A stretch of 5,938 nucleotides of DNA from assembly GCA_945888535.1 (NCBI GenBank), contig CAMDAN010000123.1:1-5938 (forward strand), written 5' to 3'. The first letter of the stretch is position 1; each line of letters starts with the position of its first letter. The stretch comes from Bordetella parapertussis. GTDB lineage: Bacteria; Pseudomonadota; Gammaproteobacteria; Burkholderiales; Burkholderiaceae_C. Of this stretch, positions 1 through 5,353 are shown one piece after another. The notes beneath the pieces were generated by a model. It saw only the letters and a program-made list of their open reading frames with translations, was not told where the DNA came from and did not search any database. A program made the translations under genes and the position numbers.

Positions 1-665
1 GCTTCTAAGAAATCAAAGGTTTTCTTTTCCTTGGCTTTCATGGCCTTGGCTTGTGCAAAAAAGTACGAAGACGCGTCCATCCACTCGTATTTGCGATCCG
101 TCATGGATTGGTTAAAGCCCGTGTGAATGGCCCCAGGCTCTATCACTGCGATTTGCACGTTTTTACCAAGCTGGTCCATCTCTGAGCGTAAACCTGCTGC
201 TGCAGCGGAGAGTGCAAATTTAGTCATCGAGTACGGCATCAAAAAAGGCATAGGCAAGCGACCTGCGATCGAGCTGATAAACAAAACCGTTCCGCTTTGT
301 CGGGCAATCATGCCTTTAAGCGCCACTTGGGTGAGCTCCAAGGTCGCAAAAACATTCACCTCAAAGACCTTGCGAATGCGGTTGACATCCACCTCAGCCA
401 AAGAGCCTGACTCCCCCAGCCCCGCGTTGTTAATTAAGACATCGATAGGCCGCCCCAACAACAAATTTCGGTCAGCGGCGTCGGTGATATCCAACTTAAA
501 AACTTCCATCGCCTGACCCCGCGTAGCGCACTCGGCCCGCAAAGCATCGGCTTGAGCTGCGCTAAACGTCGTGGCAAGCACCGCGTGGCCCCGCTCTGCC
601 AAGGCAAATGCCGCATCGCGGCCAATGCCCGTGCCTGCTCCGGTGATAAGAATGGTTTTGCGCAT
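1..665 (-). CDS. SDR family NAD(P)-dependent oxidoreductase, C-terminus cut by the window edge
   Basis: A classical short-chain dehydrogenase/reductase: a cytosolic Rossmann-fold enzyme moving hydride between NAD(P)(H) and an alcohol or carbonyl. The substrate cannot be told from sequence. The 221 complete codons in the window start MRKTILITGAGTGIGR. Visible family marks are the nucleotide-binding TGAGTGIG at residues 8-15, NNAG at 79-82, the structural/catalytic Asn104, Ser132, and YSMTK with Tyr145 and Lys149, at the standard Ser-13-Tyr-4-Lys spacing. The PG motif after strand six is at 177-178. Every catalytic residue is therefore present and only the C-terminal tail is missing; the family is usually about 240-290 residues. 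The start is firm: an in-frame TAG lies at 683-681 and the only start codon after it is the ATG at 665-663. No good ribosome-binding site precedes it. It is transcribed away from argS. Many Burkholderiales have an SDR gene beside dsbA (from memory), so this may be a relocated relative. Confidence 0.93.
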   Translation of the reverse strand, partial: MRKTILITGAGTGIGRDAAFALAERGHAVLATTFSAAQADALRAECATRGQAMEVFKLDITDAADRNLLLGRPIDVLINNAGLGESGSLAEVDVNRIRKVFEVNVFATLELTQVALKGMIARQSGTVLFISSIAGRLPMPFLMPYSMTKFALSAAAAGLRSEMDQLGKNVQIAVIEPGAIHTGFNQSMTDRKYEWMDASSYFFAQAKAMKAKEKKTFDFLE

Positions 666-680
666 AGGTTTATAGGGGAA

Positions 681-722
681 CTAAAGTGAATTGGCGCTTG
701 GGCCAAGAAGTCGCAACTTTAG
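681..722. repeat. Nested, nearly concentric inverted repeat
   Basis: The outer arms CTAAAGT (681-687) and ACTTTAG (716-722) are perfect reverse complements centred at 701.5. The inner dyad CTTGG-G-CCAAG (697-707) is centred at 702. The arms lie 16-57 bases upstream of the SDR start and 56 or more bases upstream of argS. This suits a repressor or activator site acting on the SDR gene, or a cruciform/hairpin. The function is inferred; only the symmetry is seen. Confidence 0.5.
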
Positions 723-740
723 CGCAGCCCCAGGGCGTCA

Positions 741-776
741 AGCCTTTGGAGGCTGGTTGCGCCGTAAAATCGGCGC
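741..776 (+). promoter_or_regulatory. Probable argS promoter, giving a leaderless or nearly leaderless mRNA
   Basis: The -10 hexamer TAAAAT is at 765-770. Seven bases separate it from the argS ATG at 778, so transcription would begin at about 776-778 and leave essentially no 5' leader. That agrees with the lack of a Shine-Dalgarno sequence. No good -35 is visible: the expected place (about 742-747) is taken by a small dyad, AGCCT at 741-745 and AGGCT at 750-754. The -10 box itself sits between perfect 6-base inverted arms, GCGCCG at 759-764 and CGGCGC at 771-776. The promoter call rests on the -10 and its position. Confidence 0.5.
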
Positions 777-777
777 C

Positions 778-2475
778 ATGCTCTCTGTCAAAACCGAACT
801 TCTCGAAGCCTTAGCCACGGCCTTAGAACAACTATCGCTAGGCGCTGGCTCCAAGGCCGCCTTTGAATCTCCCAAGGTTGCTGCCCATGGTGACTTTGCG
901 ATTACGGCGGCGATGCAGTTGGCCAAGCCCCTCAAGCTCAACCCCCGCCAACTCGGAGAACAATTGCGCGAGGCGCTGTTGGCCGCGCCGGTGTATCAGC
1001 AGTGGGTTCAAGACATTGAGATTGCAGGCCCCGGCTTTATCAACATTCGACTCAAGCCCGCCGCCAAACAACAAATCGTTCGCGAAGTTTTAGCGACTAA
1101 GGAATGTTTTGGCTACCAAAAAGAAAACGGCCAACGCTTGTTGGTGGAGTTCGTATCAGCCAACCCCACCGGCCCCTTACACGTTGGCCACGGCCGCCAA
1201 GCCGCTTTAGGTGACGCCATTTGTAATTTGTTTGCGACCCAAGGCTTTAATGTCTACCGCGAGTTTTATTACAACGACGCGGGCGTGCAAATTTCTACCT
1301 TGGCCAGCAGCACCCAGTTGCGCGCCAAAGGATTCAAACCGGGCGACGACTGTTGGCCGGTAGACCCAGAAAACCCCGCGAGTAAAGCTTTTTATAACGG
1401 CGAATACATTGCAGACATCGCTACCGATTTTTTAGCGAAAAAAACCGTCCAATCCGACGACCGCAGCTTCACAGCCAGCGGCGATGTCGCTGATCTTGAT
1501 AGCATTCGCCAATTTGCGGTGGCGTATTTGCGCCATGAACAAGATTTGGATTTAAAAGCATTCTCAGTTGCGTTTGACAACTACTACTTAGAGAGCAGTT
1601 TGTACACCAGTGGGCGCGTAGAAGCCACGGTAAAAAAACTCCAAGATGCAGGAAAAACCTACGAACAAGACGGTGCGTTGTGGCTCAAGACGACCGAATA
1701 CGGCGACGACAAAGACCGTGTCATGAAAAAAGGCGACGGGACCTTTACTTACTTTGTTCCTGACGTGGCGTACCACATTGCCAAATGGGAGCGTGGCTTT
1801 ACGAAGGTCGTCAACATCCAAGGCACCGACCACCATGGCACCATCGCCCGCGTTCGCGCAGGCCTTCAAGCCGCTGGCGTTGGCATCCCCGTGGGCTATC
1901 CCGACTACGTTTTGCACACCATGGTGCGGGTGGTACGCGGTGGCCAAGAAGTCAAAATTTCTAAGCGTGCAGGTAGTTACGTCACGCTGCGCGACTTGAT
2001 CGAATGGACCAGTGCCGACGCGGTGCGATTCTTTTTGCTCAGCCGCAAACCCGATACCGAATACACCTTTGATGTGGACTTGGCGGTTGCTAAAAACAAC
2101 GACAACCCGGTGTACTACGTTCAATACGCACACGCTCGGATTTGCTCCGTTTTGAGCGCCTGGGGCGGAGAGAAAAGCCAATTGGAAGCGGTCGATTTAA
2201 GCCCACTCCAAAGCCCACAAGCGCAAGCGCTGATGTTGCTTTTGGCCAAGTACCCCGACATGCTGAGCGCTGCAGCTCTTGACTTCGCGCCCCACGATGT
2301 CACCTTCTATTTGCGTGAACTCGCCGCTAGTTACCACAGCTACTACGACGCCGAGCGCATATTGGTCGATGACGAAGCGGTCAAGTTAGCCAGACTTGCC
2401 TTGGTAGCGGCAACGGCACAGGTGTTGCACAATGGACTTGCGGTATTGGGCGTAAGCGCTCCGCAAAAAATGTAA
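778..2475 (+). CDS. argS: Arginine--tRNA ligase (arginyl-tRNA synthetase)
   Basis: Cytosolic class I aminoacyl-tRNA synthetase that joins arginine to tRNA-Arg using ATP; essential. The product is 565 residues, normal for the family. In order it has the N-terminal ArgRS-specific tRNA-recognition domain (about 5-93); a catalytic Rossmann core opening with [18 protein letters not shown], whose HIGH-type signature is HVGH at 135-138; the second ATP-binding loop KISK at 393-396; and the C-terminal all-helical DALR anticodon-binding domain (from about 443, starting [12 protein letters not shown]). The frame stays open upstream to a TTG at 691, but ATG 778 is chosen. It starts the family-typical N-terminus [12 protein letters not shown], and the upstream residues look like translated promoter DNA. 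There is no ribosome-binding site, consistent with a leaderless transcript. The SPOR gene follows after 15 bases, suggesting an operon through dsbA. The open frame on the opposite strand inside it is a shadow. Confidence 0.97.
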   Translation: MLSVKTELLEALATALEQLSLGAGSKAAFESPKVAAHGDFAITAAMQLAKPLKLNPRQLGEQLREALLAAPVYQQWVQDIEIAGPGFINIRLKPAAKQQIVREVLATKECFGYQKENGQRLLVEFVSANPTGPLHVGHGRQAALGDAICNLFATQGFNVYREFYYNDAGVQISTLASSTQLRAKGFKPGDDCWPVDPENPASKAFYNGEYIADIATDFLAKKTVQSDDRSFTASGDVADLDSIRQFAVAYLRHEQDLDLKAFSVAFDNYYLESSLYTSGRVEATVKKLQDAGKTYEQDGALWLKTTEYGDDKDRVMKKGDGTFTYFVPDVAYHIAKWERGFTKVVNIQGTDHHGTIARVRAGLQAAGVGIPVGYPDYVLHTMVRVVRGGQEVKISKRAGSYVTLRDLIEWTSADAVRFFLLSRKPDTEYTFDVDLAVAKNNDNPVYYVQYAHARICSVLSAWGGEKSQLEAVDLSPLQSPQAQALMLLLAKYPDMLSAAALDFAPHDVTFYLRELAASYHSYYDAERILVDDEAVKLARLALVAATAQVLHNGLAVLGVSAPQKM

Positions 2476-2490
2476 CTAGGGAATAAAACG

Positions 2491-3129
2491 ATGCACAAAC
2501 AACACGGCGGCACGATTTTGGGATTTATTTTGGGCTTGGTTACCGGCTTGGCCGTTGCCTTGGGCGTGGCGGTGTACGTCACCAAAGTTCCCTTGCCTTT
2601 TTTAAGCAAAGGCCAAACCCGCAGCGCGGACCAAAATGAATCGGAAACCAAGAAAAACAAAGACTGGGATCCCAACGCGCTGATTGCCAACAAACCCGCA
2701 GCAAAAACGCCTGCCGAGCCAGAGCCTACCAACGCCGCTGAACCTGCCCCCAAAGCGCCTGCACCGGTTCCCGCTGAGACCCGGCCAGATACCAAACCCG
2801 CAGCCGCCCCCACCCCAGAATCTAAAGCTGCCGCAAGCGCAGACCCTATCGGCGCATTAGCAAAAGCCAAGACCGCCGCGCCAGAAGCCCCTCAAATTAC
2901 TTTTTACGTGCAAGTGGGGGCTTTTAGAACGCCTGACGACGCCGAACGCCACCGCGCAAAACTCGCTTTAAAAGGTGTGGACGCCAAAATCACTGAGCGC
3001 GAACTCTCTGGCCGTCCGGTGTACCGCGCCCGAGTGGGGCCATTTGACAAATTGGAAGACGCTGAAACCGCAAAAGACAAAATGGACAAACTCGGAATTG
3101 AAACGGCTTTGGTCAAAGTCCAACGCTAA
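2491..3129 (+). CDS. SPOR domain-containing inner-membrane protein
   Basis: A 212-residue bitopic membrane protein that probably binds peptidoglycan lacking stem peptides, as SPOR domains do at division septa (family knowledge). It has a short cytoplasmic start (1-7), one hydrophobic membrane span (about 8-30, rich in Gly/Leu/Val/Ala), the juxtamembrane segment VPLPFLSK (33-40), and a long disordered linker rich in Ala, Pro, Lys and Glu (about 66-134). The C-terminal SPOR fold (about 136-211) opens FYVQVGAF (138-145) and includes YRARVGPF, the two paired strands typical of the fold. The type II membrane layout resembles FtsN-like and DedD-like proteins, but I do not assign either name. AGGGA at 2478-2482, eight bases before the ATG, is a fair ribosome-binding site. 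It follows argS by 15 bases and precedes dsbA by 33. The same argS-SPOR-dsbA order is common in Burkholderiales, from memory. Confidence 0.92.
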   Translation: MHKQHGGTILGFILGLVTGLAVALGVAVYVTKVPLPFLSKGQTRSADQNESETKKNKDWDPNALIANKPAAKTPAEPEPTNAAEPAPKAPAPVPAETRPDTKPAAAPTPESKAAASADPIGALAKAKTAAPEAPQITFYVQVGAFRTPDDAERHRAKLALKGVDAKITERELSGRPVYRARVGPFDKLEDAETAKDKMDKLGIETALVKVQR

Positions 3130-3153
3130 ATTTTGAACCCACACGCTTTCTTT

Positions 3154-3157
3154 GGAG
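3154..3157 (+). promoter_or_regulatory. Ribosome-binding site that fixes the dsbA start
   Basis: GGAG lies five bases before ATG 3163. The frame is open back to TTG 3133, but only the ATG has this signal, and only the ATG puts the twin-arginine signal peptide at the very N-terminus. The ATG is therefore preferred over the TTG. Confidence 0.75.
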
Positions 3158-3162
3158 CACAC

Positions 3163-3816
3163 ATGACTCTTCTCCGCCGTTCTTTCTCTCAGGCTGCCGC
3201 TGCGGTGGCAGCTACTGCCATCGTCCCAAGCCTGGCCAACGCTCAACTTAAGGGCCCAGTTGCGGGAACCGACTACCAAGTCTTAGAAACCCGCGCGAGC
3301 GTTGAAGCTCCGGCTGGAAAAATAGAAGTGGTGGAGTTCTTTTGGTACAGCTGCCCCCATTGCAACTCTTTTGAACCCACGCTCAACCAATGGGTCAAAA
3401 AACTTCCCAAAGACGTTGCATTTAGACGCGTTCCTATCGCTTTCAACGACACCTTTGTACCCCAGCAGCGCCTGTACTACACGCTTGAAGCCATGGGCTT
3501 GCTCAATAAATTACACGCCAAAGTTTTTGAAGCTATTCATGTGGAAAAACTCAAACTCGCCAGCGGCGAAGCCATTGTGGAGTGGGTCGGGAAAAACGGC
3601 GTTGATCAGGCCAAGTTTTTGGCGCAGTACAACGGCTTCGGTGTGGTCACCAAAGCGCAACGCGCCTCTCAGCTCCAAAACGCCTACAAAGTCGAAGGCG
3701 TCCCCGCCCTTGGCGTTGCCGGACGGTTTTATACCGATGGCAGCATGGCCAAAAGCATGGAGCGTGCGCTTCAGGTGGTTGAGGCATTAACCACCGCAAT
3801 TCGCGCTAAAGGGTAA
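3163..3816 (+). CDS. dsbA: Thiol:disulfide interchange protein DsbA/DsbL family, Tat-like signal peptide
   Basis: Periplasmic oxidoreductase that puts disulfide bonds into newly exported proteins and is re-oxidised by DsbB in the inner membrane. The product is 217 residues. Residues 1-27 are a signal peptide starting MTLLRRSFSQ, with the RRxF twin-arginine pattern, an alanine-rich core of modest hydrophobicity and a likely cut after SLANA. The mature protein has the thioredoxin-fold strand EVVEFFWYSCPHC with redox centre Cys64-Pro-His-Cys67, an inserted helical domain (about 100-165), and the cis-proline loop GVPA with Val180-Pro181. CPHC is the strongly oxidising active site of E. coli DsbA. 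It follows the SPOR gene by 33 bases and is probably the last gene of the argS transcript. Substrates are not shown by the sequence; the LptD protein served by the next genes is a known DsbA client in E. coli. The symbol denotes the family and does not exclude a paralogue elsewhere. Confidence 0.94.
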   Translation: MTLLRRSFSQAAAAVAATAIVPSLANAQLKGPVAGTDYQVLETRASVEAPAGKIEVVEFFWYSCPHCNSFEPTLNQWVKKLPKDVAFRRVPIAFNDTFVPQQRLYYTLEAMGLLNKLHAKVFEAIHVEKLKLASGEAIVEWVGKNGVDQAKFLAQYNGFGVVTKAQRASQLQNAYKVEGVPALGVAGRFYTDGSMAKSMERALQVVEALTTAIRAKG

Positions 3817-3833
3817 ATTCTTCGCGCAAAGGG
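3800..3833. repeat. Imperfect 21-base-spaced direct repeat across the dsbA stop
   Basis: TTCGCGCTAAAGGG at 3800-3813 recurs as TTCGCGCAAAGGG at 3821-3833, differing only by one missing T. The first copy encodes the last dsbA residues (Arg-Ala-Lys-Gly) and the second lies just after the stop codon at 3814-3816. The 21-base step is about two helical turns. It may be a small local duplication or a paired binding site; only the repeat itself is seen. Confidence 0.5.
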
Positions 3834-3855
3834 CCCCGAGGGTAAAAAGCCCTCG
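3830..3855 (+). other. Hairpin in the dsbA-lptA gap; no U-tract
   Basis: CGAGGG (3837-3842) and CCCTCG (3850-3855) form a perfect 6-base stem with a seven-base loop TAAAAAG. A competing pairing uses AGGGC (3830-3834) with GCCCT (3849-3853), so the two stems exclude each other. No run of T follows on either strand, so this is not a textbook intrinsic terminator. It could still end or slow dsbA transcription, or protect its 3' end. It also lies exactly where the -35 of the lptA promoter would be. Confidence 0.45.
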
Positions 3856-3856
3856 C

Positions 3857-3871
3857 TACAATCGCAGCGAT
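3857..3871 (+). promoter_or_regulatory. Probable promoter of the lptA-lptB-rpoN operon
   Basis: TACAAT at 3857-3862 is a good -10 hexamer inside the GCTACAATCGC context often seen before Burkholderiales genes (from memory). Initiation would be at about 3868-3870, some 28-30 bases before the lptA ATG and only two to four before an upstream ATG at 3872. A recognisable -35 is absent. Two dyads surround the start site: TCGCT (3853-3857) with AGCGA (3866-3870), and ATCGC-A-GCGAT (3861-3871). Confidence 0.5.
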
Positions 3872-3901
3872 ATGCTCACCGCAAGTTTCGTGCCCTTATG
3901 A
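3872..3901 (+). CDS. Possible nine-residue leader peptide coupled to lptA (speculative)
   Basis: An ATG at 3872 opens a reading frame of nine codons, MLTASFVPL. Its TGA stop at 3899-3901 overlaps the lptA ATG at 3898-3900 in an ATGA junction. With the predicted transcription start at about 3868-3870 the micro-ORF would be almost leaderless. lptA itself lacks a clear Shine-Dalgarno sequence, so ribosomes ending the micro-ORF could restart on lptA. There is no run of one amino acid as in classic attenuators. A nine-codon frame can easily arise by chance; only the geometry supports it. Confidence 0.25.
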   Translation: MLTASFVPL

Positions 3902-4512
3902 AAAAACTCCTGAATGCCCTGCTTTTTGGCTTGGCCTGTGCCAGCCTGGTAGGACCCGCATGGGGCGAAAAAGCCGACCGCAACAAGCCTTTGAATGTGG
4001 AGTCCGATGCCATGCGCTACGACGACCTTCAACAGGTCACCGTTTTTACTGGTCGCGTGTTAATGACCAAGGGCACGATTGTGATTCGCGGCGCACAAAT
4101 TGATGTGCGCGAAGACCCCGAAGGCTACCAATACGGGCTCGTCACCGGCAGCGCCAAAGACCCCGCTTTTTTTCGGCAGAAACGTGAAGCCATCGAAGAG
4201 TTTATTGAAGGCGAAGGCGACACCATCATTTATGACGGCAAAGCCGATACGGTGCGCTTTGTCACGAACGCGCGGATGCGTCGCTTGCGGGGCGCCACCT
4301 TGGCTGATGAGGTCACTGGCGCCAACATTCTTTACGAAAACCTGACCGATAAATTCTTCGTCGTTGGAACCGACGGCTCAAAAGCCGGCGCACCCAAAGG
4401 CCGGGTACGCGCCATGCTGACGCCCAAGCCCGATAAAACCACCCCTGTGCCCGCAGCAACGGGCGGTCAGTCTTTGCGCCTCACGCCGCAACTTGAAAGT
4501 AAGCCGCAGTGA
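3898..4512 (+). CDS. lptA: Lipopolysaccharide transport periplasmic protein LptA
   Basis: Periplasmic bridge protein of the Lpt machine that carries LPS from the inner-membrane LptB2FG-LptC complex to LptD/LptE in the outer membrane. The product is 204 residues. Residues 1-23 are a Sec-type signal peptide (MKKLLNALLFGLACASLVGPAWG, with Cys14 not in a convincing lipobox). An OstA/LptA beta-jellyroll domain spans about 31-155, starting PLNVESDAMRYDD and containing the family-like strands TVFTGRVLMTKGTIVIRGAQIDV and GEGDTIIYDGKADTVRFV. The tail after about 165 is rich in Pro, Thr and Lys and is probably disordered; E. coli LptA is about 185 residues. ATG 3898 is chosen because it begins the signal peptide directly; no strong ribosome-binding site precedes it. 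The stop overlaps the lptB start by four bases, so the two are translationally coupled. The usual upstream neighbour lptC is absent; dsbA is there instead. Confidence 0.93.
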   Translation: MKKLLNALLFGLACASLVGPAWGEKADRNKPLNVESDAMRYDDLQQVTVFTGRVLMTKGTIVIRGAQIDVREDPEGYQYGLVTGSAKDPAFFRQKREAIEEFIEGEGDTIIYDGKADTVRFVTNARMRRLRGATLADEVTGANILYENLTDKFFVVGTDGSKAGAPKGRVRAMLTPKPDKTTPVPAATGGQSLRLTPQLESKPQ

Positions 4513-5351
4513 GGCATGGTGACAACCTGACCCCGCTGGCACCCGAGGTGTCTCAGGCGAATGCAGCGCACGATTCGCTTGAAGTCCCAACAACTGAAGT
4601 ACCCACCGCCATAGGACGCTTAGAGGCGCTGCACCTGCAAAAGTCGTACGGCAAACGCCAAGTCGTGAAAGACGTTTCGCTGGCTGTCAAAACCGGTGAA
4701 GTCGTGGGTTTGCTCGGACCCAACGGCGCGGGAAAGACAACTTCTTTTTACATGATTGTGGGCTTGGTGCGCGCTAGTGCTGGTGAAATCACAATTGATG
4801 GCCAGAGCATTGAGCACATGCCCATTCACCGCCGTGCACGGTTGGGCCTGGGGTATTTGCCCCAAGAGATGTCGATCTTTCGTAAACTCAACATAGAAGA
4901 CAACGTTCGCGCGGTGCTGGAGTTACAGCGCGACGACGATGGCAAACCCCTACAGTCCCAAGAAATTGAAACTCGCCTAACTGGCCTGTTAGAAGACCTG
5001 CGGGTTGAACACCTACGCATGTCCCCGGCCTTGGCTTTATCTGGCGGCGAGCGCCGGCGGGTTGAAATTGCCCGCGCTTTGGCAACCCGGCCGCGCTTTA
5101 TTTTGTTGGACGAGCCCTTTGCGGGTATTGATCCAATTGCGGTGATCGAGATTCAGCGGATCATCAACTTTCTTAAAAGCCGCAACATCGGCGTTTTAAT
5201 TACCGATCACAACGTGCGCGAAACCTTAGGCATTTGTGACCATGCTTACATCATCAACGATGGGCATGTTCTTGCGCAGGGTAGCCCGCTTGAGATCGTC
5301 AACAACGCCGAGGTGCGGCGTGTGTATCTCGGCGAAAACTTCAAGATGTAG
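4509..5351 (+). CDS. lptB: LPS export ABC transporter ATP-binding protein LptB
   Basis: Cytoplasmic ATPase whose dimer drives extraction of LPS from the inner membrane through LptF and LptG. The product is 280 residues from GTG. The ABC domain starts at about 37 ([17 protein letters not shown]) and has every catalytic motif: Walker A GPNGAGKT at 70-77 (Lys76), Q-loop Gln119, signature LSGGE at 177-181, Walker B ILLDE at 198-202 (catalytic Glu202), D-loop near 206-208 and switch His234. IFRKL at 123-127 includes Phe124, matching E. coli Phe90 at the LptF/G coupling groove. The C-terminus is [11 protein letters not shown], typical of LptB. An in-frame TAA at 4500-4502 limits the start to GTG 4509, which overlaps the lptA stop in GTGA, or GTG 4548 (267 residues). 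Either start leaves an N-terminal extension beyond the 241-residue E. coli protein, about 34 residues from the first. About five extra residues also occur around 142-150 (DDDGKPLQS). Confidence 0.96.
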   Translation: MRHGDNLTPLAPEVSQANAAHDSLEVPTTEVPTAIGRLEALHLQKSYGKRQVVKDVSLAVKTGEVVGLLGPNGAGKTTSFYMIVGLVRASAGEITIDGQSIEHMPIHRRARLGLGYLPQEMSIFRKLNIEDNVRAVLELQRDDDGKPLQSQEIETRLTGLLEDLRVEHLRMSPALALSGGERRRVEIARALATRPRFILLDEPFAGIDPIAVIEIQRIINFLKSRNIGVLITDHNVRETLGICDHAYIINDGHVLAQGSPLEIVNNAEVRRVYLGENFKM

Positions 5352-5353
5352 GC

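Larger units (their letters stand above)
666..777. promoter_or_regulatory. Divergent intergenic region between the SDR gene and argS
   Basis: This 112-base gap must hold the 5' signals of both divergent genes. It contains a perfect 7-base inverted repeat, CTAAAGT at 681-687 and ACTTTAG at 716-722. Inside it, almost on the same centre, is CTTGG-G-CCAAG at 697-707. The argS promoter lies at the right end. For the SDR gene, the only -10-like hexamer on the minus strand is TATAAA at 674-669, just three bases from the ATG. That is too close for ordinary initiation at or before the start codon, so the SDR promoter is unresolved. I see no small gene here. Confidence 0.6.

Noticed and set aside
127..516. 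A 129-codon open frame on the plus strand at the left
   Set aside because: It lies opposite the SDR gene, which has all the family motifs on the minus strand; this one has none.
669..674. TATAAA on the minus strand as the SDR -10 box
   Set aside because: It ends three bases before the ATG, so initiation would fall inside the coding region, and no fitting -35 was found.
434..706. A 90-codon minus-strand frame overlapping the SDR start
   Set aside because: It is out of frame with the SDR gene, runs through its conserved nucleotide-binding region and shows no domain of its own.
691..777. N-terminal extension of argS from TTG 691
   Set aside because: The extra 29 residues do not resemble an ArgRS N-terminus, and the DNA holds the inverted repeat and the -10 box. 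ATG 778 gives the family length.
1588..2181. A 197-codon open frame on the minus strand inside argS
   Set aside because: It is fully antisense to the conserved catalytic core of argS, its translation shows no recognisable domain, and its composition is what the codon bias of argS gives in reverse. No promoter or ribosome-binding site was seen.
2343..2870. A 175-codon Ala/Gly-rich open frame on the minus strand
   Set aside because: It mirrors the Ala/Pro/Lys-rich linker of the SPOR protein and the end of argS. GC-rich repetitive codons read backwards keep frames open without coding.
3133..3162. N-terminal extension of dsbA from TTG 3133
   Set aside because: It has no ribosome-binding site and would bury the twin-arginine signal; GGAG points to ATG 3163.
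3831..3862. Intrinsic terminator after dsbA
   Set aside because: The 6-base stem is real but no T-run follows on either strand, so it is listed as a hairpin only.
3931..3942. LptA as a lipoprotein through Cys14
   Set aside because: The residues before the cysteine are Gly-Leu-Ala, lacking the usual Leu at -3. A Sec signal cut near AWG fits better and matches the family.
4537..4553. TGGCAC resembling the -24 element of a sigma-54 promoter inside lptB
   Set aside because: The correctly spaced -12 position reads GTGTCT and lacks the required GC, so it is not a sigma-54 promoter.
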